Shown here: positions 9,697 to 17,824 of the stretch, one piece after another
Layout of the letters: every line of letters begins with the position of its first letter
Numbering within the stretch: the first letter of the stretch is position 1
Source of the DNA: Vibrio hepatarius
GTDB lineage: Bacteria; Pseudomonadota; Gammaproteobacteria; Enterobacterales; Vibrionaceae
Direction of reading: 5' to 3'
DNA: 64,000 nucleotides
NCBI RefSeq assembly: GCF_018860525.1
Contig: NZ_JAHKPM010000017.1
Coordinates: 87,781 to 151,780 of the forward strand
Made by a program: the position numbers and the translations under genes
The notes under the pieces: model-generated
Told to the model about the DNA's origin: nothing
Databases searched by the model: none
What the model saw: only the letters and a program-made list of their open reading frames with translations

Positions 9697-10788
9697 ATGA
9701 ATTTTTCAATAAATGAGACGTTAATTGCTGCGGCTCCCCCGCTCTTTTTTGTGATTGCTCTGATATTCCTCCTTAAGAAGAGTGCTAAGAGCACAAAGCG
9801 TAAAGAAACCCATGCTTTACAAAAAAAGAGAAGCATACTGATTAGGTCTGTATTTTCAGCTTACAAACCGATAGCGATTTTAGTTGTATTCCTATATGTG
9901 AAGTACATTTATGTGGTCCTTGGGGTAAAGGAGACCGAGAGTGCAATTCTTAAATTTATTTTTGAAGATGCATATTTTGTTTCAAACCTGATGTTAGTTA
10001 CTTGGTCTGTCACCTTAATCGTTAATAGTTTCAAAGAACAAATGATTCAAAAGTTGACCTTAGAGGAGAAATCATTAGCCGATATAGACAATAACCCACA
10101 AAGAACCAAGATAGATGCATTAGGTAAGCTCTTGTATGGTGTGTGGCTGGTATTTTCTGTGCTTATAGTTCTTGGTCATTTTGGCGTTCCTGTAAGTTCA
10201 ATTTTAGCTTTCGGCGGTATGGGATCAATAGTTCTGGGGTTTGCTGCTAAGGATTTACTAGGAGACTTTATGTCTGGTTTCTTAATTTACTGTGACGCTC
10301 AATATGACATTGGGGAGTGGATAAAACTAGAAGATCCGAAAGTTGAAGGCACTGTTGAGCATATAGGGTGGAGGGTCAGTAGAATTCGTACATTTGATGA
10401 CAGACCTCTATATGTTCCTAACGGCATGCTTAGTAAAGCAATTGTGCAGAATGTAAGTCGAAGAGACTCTATGCGCATTAAAGAGTACATTACAGTATCA
10501 GCCGAGTCAGCGCCTCTTATGAGTATGATTTGTAAAGAGTTGAGAAATGATATTCTTTTGAATCATGATGGTATCGATCAGGATAGGACGGTGGTAGTAA
10601 ATCTTGCTAGCTACCAAGCGGGTGTTTGCTGGATATACCTTAGTGCTTTCACTCGTAGTGGAGACATACAAGGATTTCATGGAATCAAGCAAGATATTTT
10701 AATTAAGGTACACGCAGTCTTACAAATGCATGGTGTTTGCATTGAGTCCCCTAAGGTTTCAGTTCATCAAATGTTTAGCTCTTCTTGA
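9697..10788 (+). CDS. MscS-family mechanosensitive ion channel
   Basis: 363-aa inner-membrane channel that opens under membrane tension and releases solutes on hypo-osmotic shock. It has an N-terminal hydrophobic segment, further transmembrane helices around residues 50-75, 90-110 and 145-165, then the conserved pore helix GGMGSIVLGFAAKDLLGDF with its Gly/Ala spacing. The beta domain follows with VEGTVEHIGWRVSRI and VPNGML, and then the cytoplasmic cage. Length fits a mid-sized MscS relative. No Shine-Dalgarno is apparent before the ATG. It heads a likely unit with the small protein and the M23 peptidase downstream, an envelope-related grouping next to lpxC. Confidence 0.9.
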   Translation: MNFSINETLIAAAPPLFFVIALIFLLKKSAKSTKRKETHALQKKRSILIRSVFSAYKPIAILVVFLYVKYIYVVLGVKETESAILKFIFEDAYFVSNLMLVTWSVTLIVNSFKEQMIQKLTLEEKSLADIDNNPQRTKIDALGKLLYGVWLVFSVLIVLGHFGVPVSSILAFGGMGSIVLGFAAKDLLGDFMSGFLIYCDAQYDIGEWIKLEDPKVEGTVEHIGWRVSRIRTFDDRPLYVPNGMLSKAIVQNVSRRDSMRIKEYITVSAESAPLMSMICKELRNDILLNHDGIDQDRTVVVNLASYQAGVCWIYLSAFTRSGDIQGFHGIKQDILIKVHAVLQMHGVCIESPKVSVHQMFSSS

Positions 10789-10832
10789 TTTTAAGAATTT
10801 TTTCTCATAGTTTTTATGAAAAAATATTAACA

Positions 10833-11222
10833 ATGAATTTCAATAGCCCAACAATTTACGGTTATGGAGTGGCGGATAGCTCTTGTGTTGACGAGTGCTT
10901 GTCTGCCATTGAATGTGACAACGATATTTTTGATAGATCTATATTTGACCCTGCTAGTTTTGATGCAGTATTTACGTCAGTTTCGATGAACGTTAAACGT
11001 GGATGCCATGAATCATCCTTGGGTTTAATTGGATTGATTGATTTAGCAGTAAAAAACCAGTTCCCTATCAATGAAAGCCACCTTAAAGCTTACATGAAAG
11101 CAAAGTCTATTGACCCACTTTCTAAGTATCCTGAAAGGTTAAATCACTTAAGTTCACTTGATGAACAGATTTCATCATACCTATCAGATCAAAGGATATT
11201 CCTTAATGACTATTGTATATAA
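10833..11222 (+). CDS. Hypothetical protein, 129 aa
   Basis: Unrecognised small acidic protein starting MNFNSPTIYGYG. It follows mscS by 44 bp and overlaps the start of the M23 peptidase gene by 17 bp, which suggests translational coupling. A longer reading from 10785 gives an AT-driven hydrophobic leader and seems unlikely. No signal peptide, no known motif. Confidence 0.6.
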   Translation: MNFNSPTIYGYGVADSSCVDECLSAIECDNDIFDRSIFDPASFDAVFTSVSMNVKRGCHESSLGLIGLIDLAVKNQFPINESHLKAYMKAKSIDPLSKYPERLNHLSSLDEQISSYLSDQRIFLNDYCI

Positions 11223-12591
11223 TGCTGCTCTATCAGTTGGTGCTGTTGGGGCTTGTTTTTTTAGTTACATTACAGGTCTTAAGCTTACAGGTGAAAACAA
11301 TTATGAGGAATTCTTGTTTGATTCTGAATTAGGTCTGAATATCTCAACTTCTTCAACTGACGACTTTATCTTAGAATATCCTCAAGCTGAAGTTGCCAAC
11401 GAACAGACTACACCTGAATTAACGCCTTCAGTAAATGTGCCTAAGAACGTTTCTACTAACGATTTTAAAATAAATGCTGAGTCTTTTGGTGAAAACAATG
11501 ACTACGTCGAGGAACATCCGCAAAATGATTCAAAGCAAGTAGTAGATCACACTGTTAAGAGTGGCGATTCATTTATTTCGATAGCCAGAAAGGCTGGAGT
11601 AGAGGCTGATGATCTCACCAACCTTTTATACAGGAGTGGTATACCGCAATCTACTTTTTCATTGAAAAAAGACCAGAGAATTGATTTCGAATTCATTTCA
11701 AAAACCTTGGAGTCGGTTAGTATTTACGATGATTCTATAACCTATGTAAAAATCAGCTCGACAAAGAAAGGTTCATATGCAAAATCCAAAGTTAAACTTC
11801 CGACGTCGATTCACAGAAAGCCAATTAATTTTCAAATTGTAAAGAATTTTTCAGTAGATGGTTTAGGAAGTGGATTAACGCATACTGAGATAGCTCAGGT
11901 TACAGACACACTGAAGAGTAAGTTGGATTTTAGTGCCTTGAGGTTTGGTGTAGAGGTTGAGGCAATATTCGATAGAGAAGTAGTTAATAAAAAAATTGTA
12001 TCAACTTTACTTAAGGCGGTAAGAGTAAAGGTAACTGAAAGAAATATTGTCGAAGCCTATTATTTTAAGACATCAAATGGCGCAGGCTATTATGACATCG
12101 ATGGTAAAAGTGTAACGCCAAGTTTTTTGAGGCATCCGATTGATAACCCATTAATTACTTCACGATTCAATTTACATAGAAAGCATCCGATACTGGATAT
12201 AGTTAGGCCACACTGGGGGACAGACTACGGACATATGGGTGGCACCCCCATAAAGGCAATAAGTGATGCTACCGTTAAGTTTGCAGGTACTAAAGGGGGT
12301 TATGGTAAGGCGGTTATTTTAAAACACCCTCAGGGTATTGAGACTCTTTCTGCACATATGAGTAAGTACGGTAAAGGCATTAAGATTGGTGCTAAAGTTA
12401 AGAAAGGCCAAGTCATAGGGTATGTCGGCAAAACTGGTCTATCGACAGGCTATCATCTTCATTTCGAACTTAAGAAGGATGGTAAGCGGGTAGATAGCTT
12501 AAAGATTGATTTACCAACAATAGATACAGTAAATGATATAAGCAGATTCAAACAAGAAGTAGGTGCATATCGAACTGAATTTACTGGGTAA
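11206..12591 (+). CDS. LysM-M23 family peptidoglycan endopeptidase
   Basis: 461-aa murein hydrolase, membrane-anchored by an N-terminal hydrophobic helix (about residues 5-24). A LysM domain begins near H115 (HTVKSGDSFISIARKAG). The C-terminal M23/LytM domain has the zinc site complete: H336 and D340 in HWGTD, and H417/H419 in HLHFE, with the glycine-rich KKGQVIGYVGKTG between. It probably cuts peptide cross-links in the wall, perhaps to let a transfer apparatus or pilus through (inference). The ATG at 11206 has AGGA 9 nt upstream. It is closed by a hairpin shared with the convergent EAL gene. Confidence 0.9.
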   Translation: MTIVYNAALSVGAVGACFFSYITGLKLTGENNYEEFLFDSELGLNISTSSTDDFILEYPQAEVANEQTTPELTPSVNVPKNVSTNDFKINAESFGENNDYVEEHPQNDSKQVVDHTVKSGDSFISIARKAGVEADDLTNLLYRSGIPQSTFSLKKDQRIDFEFISKTLESVSIYDDSITYVKISSTKKGSYAKSKVKLPTSIHRKPINFQIVKNFSVDGLGSGLTHTEIAQVTDTLKSKLDFSALRFGVEVEAIFDREVVNKKIVSTLLKAVRVKVTERNIVEAYYFKTSNGAGYYDIDGKSVTPSFLRHPIDNPLITSRFNLHRKHPILDIVRPHWGTDYGHMGGTPIKAISDATVKFAGTKGGYGKAVILKHPQGIETLSAHMSKYGKGIKIGAKVKKGQVIGYVGKTGLSTGYHLHFELKKDGKRVDSLKIDLPTIDTVNDISRFKQEVGAYRTEFTG

Positions 12592-12596
12592 AGAAA

Positions 12597-12620
12597 AAGG
12601 GTGCTTTAATTAGCACCCTT
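12597..12620. terminator. Bidirectional terminator
   Basis: 9-bp perfect stem (12597-12605 with 12612-12620), 6-nt loop, between the convergent M23 peptidase and EAL genes. It overlaps the last codons of the EAL gene and is followed by T-rich sequence on the plus strand. Confidence 0.7.
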
Positions 12621-14054
12621 GTTTATTTTTATTGCCTCTAAAATGTGATCTTTGGGCATAGGTTTGCCCAAATGGTATCCTTGTAGGTATGTACACCCCA
12701 TTTCAGCAAGAACTACCGCTTGTCTCTCTTCTTCAACTCCTTCTGCCACTGTCGTGAGATGCATCGCTTTAGCAATAGTAAATATTCCTTGCATTACCTC
12801 TTTGCCTCTCTCTGTGCAGACATCATCAACGAATGCTTTGTCAATCTTAAGCTGATTTAAATTTAGTTCTTTTAACCTATACAGGGTAGATTCCCCAGTG
12901 CCAAAGTCATCTAAAGAAACCACAACTCCTAATCCTCTTAAGGTTTCAACATGTCGTTTGATGAGATTAAAATCCTTGGCTGCCATTGATTCAGTGATTT
13001 CTATTTCAAGCAATGATGGCTCTATATCGTATTCAGATATCATATTCCTGATATGAGAAAGTAGTGGCTTACCATCTAGATGCTCTAGCTGTGCGATTGA
13101 AACATTAACGGCGCAGCTAGTTTCATGGTAGCCAGCATCCTTAAGCCATTTTAAGGTTTTGCATGATTCCTCAATTACATGCATACCTAACTTGTGGATA
13201 AAGCCAGTTTCTTCTGATAAAGGTATAAAGAATGCAGGCGAAATAAATCCTAACTCAGGATGACACCAACGGCATAGTGCTTCAAAACCAGTAATCTTTC
13301 TTTCTTGAGCAGTTAGTTTTGGTTGATAAAAAACGCTTATTTCTGTGCTTTCGATACTCTTAAGAAGAGCGTCTTCCATCTTGATCTTCTCTAAGTGTTT
13401 GCTCGCGTATTCGGATTTGTAGCAATTTATCTTTTTCGCACTTCTTTTTCCTATCAATCTTGCTACCTCTGCTTGAGTTATAGCAGAAGAGATTAGATCG
13501 ACTTCAACGCCTTCTTCGCTAGCAATTTGCAACTCACTTAATCCAGAGCAAATCCCAATAGAGAACCCTAGCGCTTCATTCAGTTGTTCAGCTTTCTCGA
13601 TAATAGAATGTAGGTCTTGTTTTATACATTCTAGATTGTCTGAAACATAAGTTAAAAGAAATATATCACCATAAGGTCTAGAGGAGGCGAGGCATTTGCT
13701 TTGCTGCTTGATTACTCTGGATAGGGTTCTTAAGGCTCTTCTTCCAGTTGAGTACCCATGCTCTTTACTGATCTCCGAAAAACCTAAGATATCAATAGAT
13801 GCTACGAAAACACGCTTACTCTCTGCTGGATGATTAACCTCTCTAATAACCACCTCATTCAAATGCTTCTTGTAAGCACTTAGAGTTAGTAATCCAGTCA
13901 CGCTATCGATATCTTCTTGCCTTTTGACTTCTGATGGAAGTAAAAAGCTCAATAACAGCGACCCTGTAAGTACCCCGTTAATTACGGGATACCCTACAGT
14001 ACCCAAGGAAGCACTAGCCAGCCCTATCCTCAAAATTTCATGAGAACGTCTCAT
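12606..14054 (-). CDS. EAL-domain c-di-GMP phosphodiesterase with degenerate GGDEF
   Basis: 482-aa protein with an N-terminal hydrophobic segment (about residues 10-40), a degenerate GGDEF domain (RPYGDIF at 126-132 replaces GGDEF, so no cyclase activity) and a full EAL domain. The EAL catalytic set is present: E258-A-L, N317, E352 in EITES, D382-D383 in DDFGTG, K403 in KIDK, E438 in AEGVE and Q458 in QGY. It should hydrolyse c-di-GMP to pGpG, with the inactive GGDEF possibly a GTP sensor. It starts 8 bp after the Sel1-repeat gene ends, as the third gene of a three-gene unit. It likely opposes the diguanylate cyclase at the window start. Confidence 0.9.
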   Translation of the reverse strand: MRRSHEILRIGLASASLGTVGYPVINGVLTGSLLLSFLLPSEVKRQEDIDSVTGLLTLSAYKKHLNEVVIREVNHPAESKRVFVASIDILGFSEISKEHGYSTGRRALRTLSRVIKQQSKCLASSRPYGDIFLLTYVSDNLECIKQDLHSIIEKAEQLNEALGFSIGICSGLSELQIASEEGVEVDLISSAITQAEVARLIGKRSAKKINCYKSEYASKHLEKIKMEDALLKSIESTEISVFYQPKLTAQERKITGFEALCRWCHPELGFISPAFFIPLSEETGFIHKLGMHVIEESCKTLKWLKDAGYHETSCAVNVSIAQLEHLDGKPLLSHIRNMISEYDIEPSLLEIEITESMAAKDFNLIKRHVETLRGLGVVVSLDDFGTGESTLYRLKELNLNQLKIDKAFVDDVCTERGKEVMQGIFTIAKAMHLTTVAEGVEEERQAVVLAEMGCTYLQGYHLGKPMPKDHILEAIKINKGAN

Positions 14055-14062
14055 ACATAAAT

Positions 14063-15154
14063 TTATACTTTTGGCGCATCTGTTAGAATACGTTGAAATT
14101 CCTTCATCAGCTCTTTGTTTGGGGAAATATTTCTATCTCCGTTCTTGTATATTTGGACTAGTCTCTGGGCTGCTAGTTTGTTTCCAAGATATGCTGCCTG
14201 TTTCAAATGCTCAATTGCTTTCTCGATATTAACCTTGAAGCCATCACTTCCATAGTATGTTGCCACACCAACTTTATAGAGCGCATCATGATTTTCGAGG
14301 TTAGCCGCAGCAACTAGGTGGGTTATACCATCAATTCTAGCATTTTCGAATGCATCCTCGTTATACATATAGAGTCTTGAAAGACGATAATGAACATCAG
14401 AAGCCTTATCTGTATTCAAAAGCTGCTCATATAATTTTGCTGCTTCTGCTAAGTTTTTGTTCCCGCCAATGCCATGTTCCAAGAAATAAGCTAGTCTGAA
14501 GTTAGCCTCAATCATTCCTGATTTCGCAGCTATATCATAGTAATGCCTTGCTTGACCAAGATTGCGTTTAATCAATTTTCCATCATCAAATATTTTAGCA
14601 AGAGTAAGGGAGGCGCTTGCTGAGCCTTCATCAGAAGCTTTTTTTAGTAAGGTAGCTGCCTCAATCTGCGTGTAGTGTGAGTCCGCATCGCCAACACCCC
14701 TAATTATGTAATCAGCCAAAATCTCGCCAACACCAGTTGAGCCTAATCTAAGAGAGTTATTCATCCAATGAAATGCTTCTTTGTCTGTACCTTCTTTGTT
14801 GTGGTAGTAGTTAGCAAGGAACAAAGATAGCTCAGTATCTTCTGTAGCCATGGATTTTATTTTTCGAATGGCTTCATTTAAGTGCTCATCATTTAAAACC
14901 CCATCATCAACAAACCTCATAAGGTTCCATACTGCTCCGCTAATTCCTAGCTCTATGGCCTTAATGTAGTGTACTGTAGACTCCTCGAAGTTGTTTTCGG
15001 TAGCTTTATCTTCTGCTAAAAAAAGCTGAATTGCAGGAAGATGTGAATCCTGCTCAACTAAGCTCCCAAACGTAACGGGAGGTATAGAAGCGTAACCAGC
15101 AGTAGAGTAGCTAGCAAAAAGAATGGTAGCCAATAGTGAAAGGTTGGTTTTCAT
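14063..15154 (-). CDS. Secreted Sel1-repeat protein
   Basis: 363-aa protein with a typical signal peptide (residues 1-22, cleavage likely after GYA) and about seven tandem Sel1-like repeats. The repeats show the A..L...A..G...A...L...Y..G pattern, for example GSASASLTLAKIFDDG and GMIEANFRLAYFLEHG. Sel1 repeats form alpha-solenoid scaffolds for protein interaction. Expected in the periplasm. It sits between a 60-aa protein and the EAL phosphodiesterase in one operon, so it may be the periplasmic partner of a c-di-GMP pathway (inference). Two other Sel1-type genes occur in this window. Confidence 0.85.
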   Translation of the reverse strand: MKTNLSLLATILFASYSTAGYASIPPVTFGSLVEQDSHLPAIQLFLAEDKATENNFEESTVHYIKAIELGISGAVWNLMRFVDDGVLNDEHLNEAIRKIKSMATEDTELSLFLANYYHNKEGTDKEAFHWMNNSLRLGSTGVGEILADYIIRGVGDADSHYTQIEAATLLKKASDEGSASASLTLAKIFDDGKLIKRNLGQARHYYDIAAKSGMIEANFRLAYFLEHGIGGNKNLAEAAKLYEQLLNTDKASDVHYRLSRLYMYNEDAFENARIDGITHLVAAANLENHDALYKVGVATYYGSDGFKVNIEKAIEHLKQAAYLGNKLAAQRLVQIYKNGDRNISPNKELMKEFQRILTDAPKV

Positions 15155-15175
15155 TTTATTAATAATTTAACCAAT

Positions 15176-15358
15176 TCATTTTATGTATTTCAATAGCACC
15201 TCATCAATGCAGTCAAGTAATTGAGCCTTTTCAATATAGGAAAGGGAACAATAGTATCTTGTTTCTTTTAATCTATTCCTTAAAACTGGCGACTTGTCGC
15301 CGTACATAGCTATAAGTCTCAGGATCTCCTTACTTAATATAATTTCGTTACTAATCAT
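15176..15358 (-). CDS. Small hypothetical protein, 60 aa
   Basis: Short basic helical protein starting MISNEIILSKEILRL, 21 bp upstream of the Sel1-repeat gene in the same direction. No recognised motif. Its position suggests it is the first gene of the Sel1-EAL unit. Confidence 0.45.
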   Translation of the reverse strand: MISNEIILSKEILRLIAMYGDKSPVLRNRLKETRYYCSLSYIEKAQLLDCIDEVLLKYIK

Positions 15359-15588
15359 TTTATATTCGAGTATACAAAATTTTATTCTAACTACTCCTTT
15401 TCTTTTTTAATTAATCGAATTATGGGTAACTTTGAGTATCAAGAAGAAGATACGCTCTTACCACTCCTCATCTCGTTAGAAATACAGAGAAAGAGTTGTG
15501 GCTAACCAATTGTGGTGTACTTTAAATACAACCACTTACGTGCCATCTTGCATTTAATTGGTTCAGCCTTAATCTAGTGGTGCCAATC
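15359..15588. other. Intergenic region between Sel1 operon and centromere-like repeats
   Basis: Gene-free AT-rich sequence that should contain the promoter of the minus-strand small ORF-Sel1-EAL unit. No RNA gene or clear promoter hexamers were identified. Confidence 0.35.
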
Positions 15589-15878
15589 TTTTCACTAGTG
15601 AAAACATTGAAGGGGTGCTGGCAAGGTGCTGGCTTTTTACTAGTGAAAACATTGAAGTTTGCTGGCAAGATGCTGACTTTTTCACTAGTGAAAACATTGA
15701 AGGGTTGCCGATAAGGTGCTGACTTTTTCACTAGTGAAAATATTGAAGGATTGCCGATAAGGTGCTGACTTTTTCACTAGTGAAAATATTGAAGGGTTGC
15801 CGATAAGGTGCTGACTTTTTCACTAGTGAAAATATTGAAGGATTGCCGATAAGGTGCTGACTTTTTCACTAGTGAAAA
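15589..15878. repeat. Seven tandem 45-46 bp repeats with 16-bp palindrome: sopC-like centromere (parS)
   Basis: The perfect palindrome TTTTCACTAGTGAAAA, or a one-mismatch form, recurs at 15589, 15634 (first C replaced by T), 15679, 15725, 15771, 15817 and 15863. The spacing is 45, 45, 46, 46, 46 and 46 bp. Each copy is followed by AYATTGAAG and a conserved spacer (GGATTGCCGATAAGGTGCTGA type). The architecture closely parallels the F-plasmid sopC centromere, which has 43-bp direct repeats each with a 16-bp inverted repeat bound by SopB. With parAB starting about 2 kb away, these are best read as ParB-binding sites. Replication iterons are the alternative, but no Rep protein adjoins them. Confidence 0.8.
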
Positions 15879-15986
15879 CATTGAAGAGTTGTCGATACTT
15901 TGATTTGCTTATAGCCTTACCTCAGCAACATTTGAACTTTCAGTTGATGGAGGGGGGGGTCCGTTGCTGCAATCAAAATTGATTCA
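15879..15986. other. Spacer with G8 tract
   Basis: About 110 bp between the repeat array and the 557-aa gene. It contains an uninterrupted run of eight G at 15952-15959, notable in such AT-rich DNA. No gene or hairpin recognised. Confidence 0.4.
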
Positions 15987-17660
15987 TTAAGGTTTTTCTT
16001 TACTTACCCGTACAATGACATCATCATTCTTAACTTTGGCAGTGACCCCATCCTTTGGTGCTTCTATTGTCATGTCGGCTGTATCACTAAGTCCGCCGAA
16101 TTCTTCGAACAATCCAGCCTTCATATCCAAAGTGGCTCTTTCTACTATTTCTTGGAACTGCTCAGCATTTACCATTCCATTTGGCCTGACGTTTATATTT
16201 TCAACTGGAACACCATACTCCAGAGCTGATATAACCAGTAGCTCAACATGTCTCTGCGAAGATTCTTTATTTTCTAGATGCTTTGGAGGTGTAATGTACA
16301 TTTGGCATATAGTGTTTGTTCTTAGGAACTGAGCTACTATCAAGTTGGCTTCATCTTGGGTGATCTTCCTTCCTTTAGAAAAAAGGATAGTTCCGCCTGT
16401 ATTCCCGAATCTAGTGCTACCGAAACCAAGACCAGATGTAGGTTTGTGGATAAATATGGGCTTATTATACTTATCACTAAATGTCATAGATTTTATTGGC
16501 TTGTAATTTTCTGTTGAGAAATGATCGGCTTTGTTATGCCAGTTATAGTCTGACACAGACCAATCAATCTTTTCTTTATCGCCTAGATTATCGTCTTTTG
16601 ATGTTAACTTTTTAAGCTTGTCTTTTGTCTTGGATTTAAGTCTATTGAATAAACTTATGTCGTTAGATTCAGACTTCTCAGATTTAAACTCACCCCCAAT
16701 ACGTTCATCAAAAGTGTTAGCCTTTGATTTAAAGCCTGCAAACATTGAATGTTCCGTGCTAATTTCAACCCCAATAGAATCAATCAGCTTTTTCATCTCT
16801 AGGGATAAATCTACGTTTGGAGTAAAGTTAAGAAAGTTTTCATGTGCATTTGAGGATATACAGCCTTGAATGATTTTAGCGGTTTCCACAGAGCCTGTTG
16901 ATACCCGAGGAACCATGAATGGCGTTTCAATTTTAGAGCCGCTACTTAGAACTTCTCTTAGGTTTGGCATCCCTAGCGTAGCGTCATTAAGTTTGCTTTC
17001 TTCTTCTTTAAATTTATCAGGTGTGACTTCATTACTTGAACCAACAACGGACTGGTTCATTTGATAAACTTTTAAAAATAGATTTTCGAATGTGTCCTCA
17101 TTTGTAGCAGTCAACAGAGCCTCTATTTTATTTCCTCTCGGGTTGTGTTTTCTGGTTGGGTCTTCTTCAGGTTGTTGAGATATATTATAGATTTCATTCA
17201 CCAAAATAGAAACCGCCTCATGATGAACACTCCCTTTTGACAAATCAAAAACTGAAGCGGCAATCTTGTCATTACCTATTTTTGAGAAATCAACAATCTC
17301 AGACACTAAGTCAACTCCATCCCTCTTAGTAACTAAACCAAAGCTAATTTGATCTCTTGTTGCAGGGTCTAATCTTGTCGAGTTGGAGATTACTTCGTGC
17401 AGGGATTTTTTTACCCATCCGATTTGTGAAGGGTCTAGTCCTGACTTCTTTTCATCTAGAAGAGATTGCACCTCGCCATCATTTAAATTGAAGTGATTAA
17501 TGTATTTTTGAAGCTCAATAGCTCTATGTGCATCATGCGCCTCAAGTATGTCTTTGGTTAGTGGACGCCTTTGTCCATTTATCCCATGAACAAGTTCAAG
17601 AGAGAATGCTCTATTTGATTGAATGTATGATTCTAAGGATGGTTCGTATGGTCTAAACAA
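15987..17660 (-). CDS. Unknown 557-aa protein next to the partition locus
   Basis: Not confidently recognised. Largely hydrophilic with a Lys/Ser-rich middle (about residues 320-365). The C-terminal part (ILFSKGRKITQDEA...AQFLRTNTICQMYITPP...VELLVISALEYGVPVENI) faintly resembles the small LPD7-type domain found in relaxases and large polyvalent proteins. That likeness is weak. No ATG lies near the beginning, so TTG at 17660 is used, with an in-frame stop just upstream. It lies between the centromere-like repeats and parA, facing away from parA, so a role in maintenance or relaxation is possible but unproven. Confidence 0.6.
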   Translation of the reverse strand: MFRPYEPSLESYIQSNRAFSLELVHGINGQRRPLTKDILEAHDAHRAIELQKYINHFNLNDGEVQSLLDEKKSGLDPSQIGWVKKSLHEVISNSTRLDPATRDQISFGLVTKRDGVDLVSEIVDFSKIGNDKIAASVFDLSKGSVHHEAVSILVNEIYNISQQPEEDPTRKHNPRGNKIEALLTATNEDTFENLFLKVYQMNQSVVGSSNEVTPDKFKEEESKLNDATLGMPNLREVLSSGSKIETPFMVPRVSTGSVETAKIIQGCISSNAHENFLNFTPNVDLSLEMKKLIDSIGVEISTEHSMFAGFKSKANTFDERIGGEFKSEKSESNDISLFNRLKSKTKDKLKKLTSKDDNLGDKEKIDWSVSDYNWHNKADHFSTENYKPIKSMTFSDKYNKPIFIHKPTSGLGFGSTRFGNTGGTILFSKGRKITQDEANLIVAQFLRTNTICQMYITPPKHLENKESSQRHVELLVISALEYGVPVENINVRPNGMVNAEQFQEIVERATLDMKAGLFEEFGGLSDTADMTIEAPKDGVTAKVKNDDVIVRVSKEKP

Positions 17661-17824
17661 CTGTACGCTTTTTACACTAATTGTACTAAAAAAATTGATG
17701 TAATAGAGGTTATTGGGAGAAATGAGAAAAAAAAATGGACTTGTTCATGCCTCACTGATAAGTTCTAAATTAAGGGTAGATCTCTTTAATTTCGCATACA
17801 TCGCTTTATGAAAAGGAAATTTTC
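17661..17824. promoter_or_regulatory. Divergent control region for the 557-aa gene and parAB
   Basis: 164-bp AT-rich gap between two divergent genes, so it must contain both promoters and probably the ParA autoregulation site. A TACAAT hexamer on the minus strand (near 17682) could be a -10 for the 557-aa gene. The parA start has AAGGA upstream. No copy of the 16-bp palindrome lies here. Confidence 0.45.

Noticed and set aside
9657..9836. N-terminal extension of the 385-aa unknown gene
   Set aside because: It would read antisense through the divergent mscS start and add a Tyr/Phe/Lys run typical of noncoding AT-rich DNA.
15589..15878. Repeat array as a CRISPR
   Set aside because: The segments between palindromes are themselves nearly identical, spacing is 45-46 bp start to start, and no cas genes are near; it is a tandem repeat array, not repeat-spacer.
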